The notes under the pieces are model-generated. The model was not told where the DNA came from. It did no database searches and worked only from the letters and a program-made list of their open reading frames with translations. This document shows positions 58,577-64,000 of a stretch of 64,000 bases of DNA, in pieces (position 1 is the stretch's first letter; each line of letters starts with the position of its first letter). Position numbers and translations under genes: made by a program. Source of the stretch: Raphanus sativus (lineage: Eukaryota; Streptophyta; Magnoliopsida; Brassicales; Brassicaceae); assembly GCF_000801105.2 (NCBI RefSeq), contig NC_079514.1, positions 25,522,293 to 25,586,292 of the forward strand. Reading direction: 5' to 3'.

Positions 58577-59041
58577 GTTGCCCCCAGCTTTCGAGATAAG
58601 ATTTCTTACTCGGGAGCTTAACCTAGCCGCTGAACCTCAATCTTTTCTGTTGAGATAATGATTACTAACTTCGTTCAACGAAGATATTATTTATTTGAAT
58701 TGACGGTTGAGATTTCTTTTGACGAAATCAACGACTCAGATGAGAGAAGTTTTGAAATATTTACTCCGATTCTCGAGACTTGACAAGATATAAAGCAGCT
58801 AGCATTAACTGCCACTGTTCATATTCTCCACGCCTCCACTCGGTTTTCAAGGTAACTTCTCCTCCACTCCTTTATTTTACTACGCTTGCCTTTTTTTTTA
58901 TTTTACTTTCATCCTTCAATTCACCATTGATCCTCTGCGAATTTCCTAGAATCCTTAGCTCCTAAGAGATCTAGTTAGTTTATTCCACCTTTCCCCCTTT
59001 CCCCCTTTCAATCCTTTCGATTCTCCTTACCCCTCTTTTTA
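58577..59041 (+). promoter_or_regulatory. Region between purine tract and antisense accessory gene
   Basis: Non-coding, with pyrimidine-rich stretches (CCTTTCCCCCTTTCCCCC near 58988-59005) just before the ATG at 59042. Likely holds the promoter and leader of the accessory gene; no TATA is certain. Confidence 0.5.
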
Positions 59042-61573
59042 ATGGATCCTCCGAAAGAAGGTTCCGGTGAGACCGGAATCTCTGTCTCCGGGAAGCGTTT
59101 AATGAAGGTTAAGCAAGAGATCGGTGAAAAAATGAAAAGAGACAAGAAGGAAGTCAAAGACTCAATCGCGGGGAGGGTCTCCAAGCGGGTGAAGAAGAAG
59201 GAAGCCTCTGGCGGGAGCACCTCTCTGGGCCCTCACTCGCCTTCTTCGTTGAAGATTCAAGAGGTCGTTAACCTCATGGTTCAAGCTTATGGTCAAAAGG
59301 AGTTGGTCAGGGCTTGTTCCTCCGACGAAACCCCTGAAACCGCCCCGGAAGGTTGGTTTTGCATTCACGAGAAGTATATCTCGAAATGCCACCTCCGGTT
59401 CCCACTTCCAGATCTTCTGTAAGATCTTCTTGATCACTACCAACTAGCCCTTTCTCAGCTTTGTCCCTCAGCTATCCGGGTGATAAATGGTTTTATCACC
59501 AGGGCTAAGGAGGAGGGGATCGCTGTTGGACTGACCGAGCTAGTGAGCCTTTACACGATCAAGGAGAGCTCTAGCAAAGATGGTGGTAGCGGTACCTACT
59601 ATCTTCCTTGTCGTCCTAGGCTTGGTCTTTTCAAGTCTTCCGGTAGTGATGATGATTGGAGGAAGAAATATTTCTATGTCAAGATCGACCCCACGACAGT
59701 TCCCGTGGGTCGTGCTCTCTCTGTTGTTTGGTCCGATATATCTGGTTAGGACTTTTTAGGGTCGTGCCTTCCTTGTTTCTAATTAGTATTATTCGCTGAA
59801 CCCTCGATTTCATGTGCAGATATTGAGGATCCTCCTAAGCTTACTGAGAAGCTGTCTAGGGCTCTTTTCCGGAAGCTAAATCAAAGCTCCAATACTTGGG
59901 CATCTTTTGCCTCTTCTCGCATTGAATCAGCTAGGTTCCCGGATCGGTACAACGCCAGGTTCCCTGACCCGATTCCTGCTGAAGATTTAGAAGGTAATTT
60001 TCGGATTTTGCTTATTATTTTTTATTTTTTTTCTAGATTTGCTTTCAGAGATAACTAACAAGCTTTCCATTGTTTAGTTTCTGAAGGTCCTTTCGTGGTA
60101 GATCATTCGACTGGAGCTAGTACTTCTGAAACTGAAAAGACTCAAGCTCCTAAGATGAGGCCTTCTTTCCGTTCCAGGAACAAACCTGCTGCAGCTGCGA
60201 GTGCTTCGCGAGGCAGCGATAAGACCCAAGGAGGAGCCTTCCTTAGTTCGCTGAAGGAGGTCCTTGATGACGGGACCTCTGTCCCTGCTAAGGATGTTAA
60301 CCCAGTTGAGCCCAGAGCTCAAGATGTCGTTCCCCGTCCTGAGGTTCCGACGGTTGAAGCTAACCCTCAAGCTGCTAGAGATCCTCTTGAGGTCGAGCCT
60401 CCGAGAAACAAGAGGACTCGGACTGATTTGGGAGATAGGCCCACCAGATCTTCCTCCTCGTCCTCACGGAGAGGGACCGTGGGTTGGAACTTCTCCCATT
60501 CTAAGCCGGGATCGATATTGGATGATCCTTGGGGTTTGGCAACCATCATGAGGCATATGAAGATGGTAGGATGCTCCATGCCTTCAATCAATGGTCTGAC
60601 CAACAAGGAAGAGTACATTGAAATAGCTCACCACATGGGTCAAGTACGTAGTCTTGTTTTTTCCCTGGTTCGCTATTAATCCAATGTTTCCTCTGAACAT
60701 ATTTATATTTTTTTTTTCTTGTTTTAGCTAGCTGGAGCCATTAACAGGGCTCAGCTGAGGTTCGAAGAGACCATGCATGGTGCTCCTAGCGCTGGAGACT
60801 TAGCTCAGGCTACTGAGTTGTTCAAGACTACCAAGATGGAGCTCGACTTGGCTCGTGCTCGAGTTTCTGAGCTTGAAGCTGAGGTCGGAAGGCTCGGTTT
60901 GAAGGCTGATACTCAGCAAGGGAAGATCGAAAGTCAGGCTATCGATATTCGGGTGAAGAATAGGAAGATCAATGAGTTAGATGCTGCTCGCAGGATAGCT
61001 GAGCATCAGGTTCAAGAGTTGATCGTCTCATCTCAGGTTAGTCAACAGAACAAAGAGGCTGAAGTTAAGCTAGCTGTCAGGAAAGGTAAGAAGGAGGTGG
61101 CTGAATCCTACAACAAGATCCTGACCTCCGTGAAGGAGAAGTTTGTCAAGAAGAAGGAAGAGACCAATGCTCTGATCTATGCTCAGGAGCTTCAGGCAAA
61201 CACCGAGCTTCTGAAGGATCTATTGTCTAAGGAGATTGAGAATGCTGAGGAGGAGTATCACCGTTTGATGGTTTTGATCCCGGATGCTGGTGCTGCATAC
61301 GAGAAGGCTCAAGTTTCTGATTTCTCAGTTAGCAAGCTCCCCATTCCTCAATTCTCCGAGAGCTCAGGTACTTTCGAGATCAATATGTTTAATCCGACGT
61401 TTTCTGGAGAATATGGTTCTAACTTGGGTTCGGTATCTCCTGATTTAGTTCCAATTGAGACAACCCCGGGAGGTGTCGACCAGGATGTTGAAGTAGAGGT
61501 TTTTGTCAAGGAGGATGATCCTATCGAGGAGGATAAGGACGATGAAGCTGATCCTGGATCCAAGGAAGGTTAA
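59042..61573 (+). pseudogene. Spliced antisense accessory gene of a Tat element (Transposase_28-like, coiled coil)
   Basis: On the plus strand, opposite to integrase. Exons about 59042-59744, 59819-59993, 60079-60638 and 60728-61573 join by GT-AG introns. The first exon resembles the 'putative gypsy type transposon' family (FPLPDLL, LVSLYTIKESS, then GTYYLPCRPRLGLFKSS and FYVKIDP). The third is low-complexity with Lys/Arg (RNKRTRTDLGDRP). The last is a long coiled coil (ELDLARARVSELEAEVGRLG onward) with an acidic tail. Tat-lineage elements are known to carry an additional ORF between integrase and 3' LTR, often antisense; its role is unknown. A TAA at 59420-59422 interrupts exon 1; otherwise it looks intact. 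Confidence 0.75.
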
Positions 61574-62513
61574 GAGCTGATGCTCTTTATGTTTTAAAAC
61601 TTCTGCCCAATGGGCTTCTTTATCTTTTGCTTTTAAGACTTATGGCCTGAGGAGGCCTTTAAATCTTTATCTGTTTGCACTTCGAATCTTTGTTAGCCTG
61701 GGGAGGCTTTTAAACCCTTGTTTAATTTCAAACTTGGTTTTCGTTTCATTTTGAGTTTTTGGCTTTAGTCGTGAAATATGACAACTTGATCATAATCGAA
61801 TCTTATGATAAGTCTGGAAGACTTTGGTCGTTTTTAGTTCCTTAAGAGGAATTCTTGGAGTTTCGGGATTAGCTTAGGGTTCTTTAGGAACCTAAGTTTA
61901 ATCTGGACATCTTAGGTGGGGGTTCCTGGGAACCTGAATTTGTTTGTGGGATTTTAAGACCCGTTGAGACTTGCTTAGGATTTTAAGACCTATTGAGGCT
62001 TGATGAGGATTTTAAGACCTTTGTGACTTGATGAGGATTTTAAGACCTTGGAGATTTGATAAGGATTTTAAGACCTTGGAGATTAGGTAAGGATTTTAAG
62101 ACCTTAGGTCCAGGTTCGTCGAGACCTGATATTGTTTGAAGGATTTTAAGACCTTAGGTTCAGGTTCGTCGAGACCTGATATTGCTTTGAAGGATTTTAA
62201 GACCTTTAGGATTGTTAAGGATTTTAAGACCTTAGGTTCAGGTTTGCAGGGACCTGTTTTGTTAAAGAATTGAGATATCGAGAATAATTTCTTTATTGAT
62301 AATTGGATACATGGTATCATAGTAATCATACAATTGCTGTATTATAACGATCATACATTTGCTGCGTGGGCTGTGTGATTTTAATCAGACATATGCCCCC
62401 TTTGATTGTGGTGGACGAAGTGTTGAAATGAGGTTGGGGCTGCACTCATGACGGAGTTGCCTACGTACCCAGTCAAGGGATCAAGCCTAACGTAGTTCAG
62501 GAATTTTAGGTAC
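61574..62513. repeat. Spacer with GATTTTAAGACC tandem repeats and conserved motif
   Basis: From about 61950 to 62240 GGATTTTAAGACC recurs about ten times at irregular spacing; two longer copies include CAGGTTCGTCGAGACCTG, itself a partial palindrome (62110-62127 and 62162-62179). At 62457-62501 the TGCCTACGTACCC...ACGTAGTTCAG motif stands just after the integrase stop. No gene is seen. Confidence 0.7.
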
Positions 62514-63599
62514 CTAATGATAATATCTCTTAAGATTCGTGGCATTCCACGATCTGATTTCAGGTACCCCGGTTCGCACCTTTCGGAGCTTGTAAACGCC
62601 AGGTCGTACCACGTGGATGATCTGGTAGGGACCTTCCCAGTTGGTTCCTAATTTCCCAGCATCTGGTTCCTTGGTTCCTTCGAAAACTTTCCTAAGTACT
62701 AGGTCACCTACAGCGAACTGTCGGAGCCTGACTTTGGAATTGTACTGTCGTGCCATTGCTTGCTGATAGTTCTGAATGCGAATCAAAGCTCGGTCCCGTC
62801 TTTCCTCGATTAGATCGAGGCTGTCGGTTAGGAGCTGATCATTAGCTGCGGGATTGGACGTACAGAGTTCCCGGCGGAGGCTACCAGCAATGGTTTCAGC
62901 TGGAACGACAGCTTCCATCCCATATGCTAAGGAGAAAGGAGTTTCTTCTGTAGCTTTTCGTGGGGTGGCTCGACATGCCCAAAGTACTTCAAGTAACTTT
63001 TCTGACCAGAGTTCCTTCTGGGTTCCGAGGCGTTTCTTGAGGTTTGCTAATACTGATTTATTAGCAGCCTCCGCCTGTCCGTTTCCTTGAGGTCGGCGAG
63101 GTGATGAGAAGGTCAGGCGAATATTCCACTTGTCACAAAATATTTTGAAATCGTGGGATATGAATTGTCCTCCATTGTCAGTTACGATTTCGTATGGGAC
63201 GCCGTGTCTACACACGATTTCTTTCCACACGAATTGCTCGACCTCGACCCTGGTTACCTGTTGGAAAGCTTCAGCTTCTATCCATTTCGTGAAGTAGTCT
63301 GTTAGGACTAAAAGGAAGCGTAGCTTCTTCTTTCCACTTCCTGATGCTACTAGTGGTCCCACGATATCCATGGACCATCTCATAAATGGATAAGGGGCGG
63401 ATATGTTAGACAGCTTTTCCGCAGGTTGGTGTATAATCGGTGCATGCCTCTGGCATTTGTCGCATGAAGAGGAATAGGCCTCACAGTCTGCAATAATGGT
63501 AGGCCAGAAATATCCTTGTCTTTTGATTCTGATGGCTAGAGCTCTTCCTCCAGAGTGGTTCCCGCAGGAACCGTCGTGCATTTCCTTCATGAGTCTCAT
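62514..63599 (-). CDS. Tat-like integrase, minus strand
   Basis: A 361-codon frame with all integrase parts: an HHCC zinc finger (HDGSCGNHS, then [14 protein letters not shown]), the catalytic core with Asp in MDIVGPL, Asp in VTDNGGQF and Glu in GQAEAANKS, and the C-terminal GDLVLRK to WEGPYQII region ending [12 protein letters not shown]. No chromodomain, as expected for Tat. It joins element cDNA to the genome. Upstream (63600-63720) the linker from RNase H is readable but in shifted frames, and the rest of pol is outside. It is really the C-terminal part of Pol, so the ATG at 63599 is not a true start. Confidence 0.9.
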   Translation of the reverse strand: MRLMKEMHDGSCGNHSGGRALAIRIKRQGYFWPTIIADCEAYSSSCDKCQRHAPIIHQPAEKLSNISAPYPFMRWSMDIVGPLVASGSGKKKLRFLLVLTDYFTKWIEAEAFQQVTRVEVEQFVWKEIVCRHGVPYEIVTDNGGQFISHDFKIFCDKWNIRLTFSSPRRPQGNGQAEAANKSVLANLKKRLGTQKELWSEKLLEVLWACRATPRKATEETPFSLAYGMEAVVPAETIAGSLRRELCTSNPAANDQLLTDSLDLIEERRDRALIRIQNYQQAMARQYNSKVRLRQFAVGDLVLRKVFEGTKEPDAGKLGTNWEGPYQIIHVVRPGVYKLRKVRTGVPEIRSWNATNLKRYYH

Positions 63600-64000
63600 A
63601 GCAACGAGGCCATGGACGCATTTTAGGTAAGGTCCGGAAATGCTTCGTTTGAGGAGGACAGATTAAGTTACGCAATATCTCGCGCTTAATGCTTTGAGCT
63701 TTCGAGCCTCCCATTTATTGGGTGGAGTCTTTCCTTCTAGGATGTATTGCGTGATTGGAATTCTCCAATCCTCTCTCCCTACACTTTGTTATGAAGAGAC
63801 GAGGGAGGTTCCTGTTTGGGGCCTGGTGTCGTGGTGCCCCGGAGGTATTGGTAGGATTGGGCTCCAGGGAGTCTGAATTCCGAGGAATACCTCCAGATGA
63901 ATTTTTGAGAGCTGTACGGCTTCTGGTTTTAACTCTGCAGACGAGTGGGTCTGAGTTGGTGCCCCCGGGGTATTCTTGAGATCAGGCTCTAGGGAGTCTG
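63600..64000 (-). other. RNase H-integrase linker remains and a short repeat
   Basis: 63600-63720 holds frameshifted linker sequence. From about 63780 the sequence no longer looks like pol. A phrase GGTGCCCC...GGGAGTCTG of about 43 bp occurs at 63832-63874 and again at the window edge (63958-64000), differing at several bases, so a repeat with a spacing near 126 bp starts here. Confidence 0.5.

Overview
This is a repeat-dominated stretch of plant nuclear DNA, almost certainly Brassicaceae and probably Brassica. The evidence is GT-AG introns, LTR, LINE, CACTA, TRIM, Helitron and MULE elements, and two host genes that closely resemble Arabidopsis genes. I see no prokaryotic, organellar or viral-pathogen signature. 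Two 100-base N runs (32288-32387 and 58097-58196) are scaffold gaps.

Host genes: only two. A three-exon alpha-expansin at 8091-10698 (EXPA18/EXPA7 root-hair type, with a root-hair element in its promoter) and a single-exon DUF1191 membrane protein at 40943-41986. From memory, Arabidopsis EXPA18 (At1g62980) has a DUF1191 gene (At1g62981) beside it, so this is probably the orthologous pair, pushed about 30 kb apart by nested transposons.

Layout. 1-2010: 3' part of an Athila-like Ty3 pol. 2100-7840: LINE with an unrecognised ORF1 and a broken ORF2, ending just upstream of the expansin promoter. 11496-27822: a non-autonomous LTR retroelement ('family L', LTRs about 2.77 kb). It carries a 7.75-kb CACTA transposon in its 5' LTR (11794-19547), an inverted solo LTR of its own family in its 3' LTR (24591-27356), and a Tat-like retroelement starting at 27823. 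32388-37415: remains of a minus-strand Tat-like element whose LTRs hold GC-rich minisatellites; it sits in a MULE transposase fragment. 38891-39310: an intact TRIM. 39445-40754: a non-autonomous Helitron ending 188 bp before the DUF1191 start codon.

43097-48262: a second, degenerate CACTA cluster. About 48450-49249: 3' end of another Helitron. 50065-50715: an array of imperfect palindromes. 51138-54336: pol end, LTR, leader and gag of another Ty3 element, cut at 54337 by a third family L copy (minus) that runs into gap 2. 58197-64000: 3' part of a minus-strand Tat-like element with integrase and a spliced antisense accessory gene on the plus strand.

The coding sequences apart from the two host genes serve transposition (RT, RNase H, integrase, protease, gag, TNP2 and TNPA-type proteins). 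Most are interrupted by stops or frameshifts. The nesting order, target-site duplications and within-window empty sites give a clear relative history of insertions.
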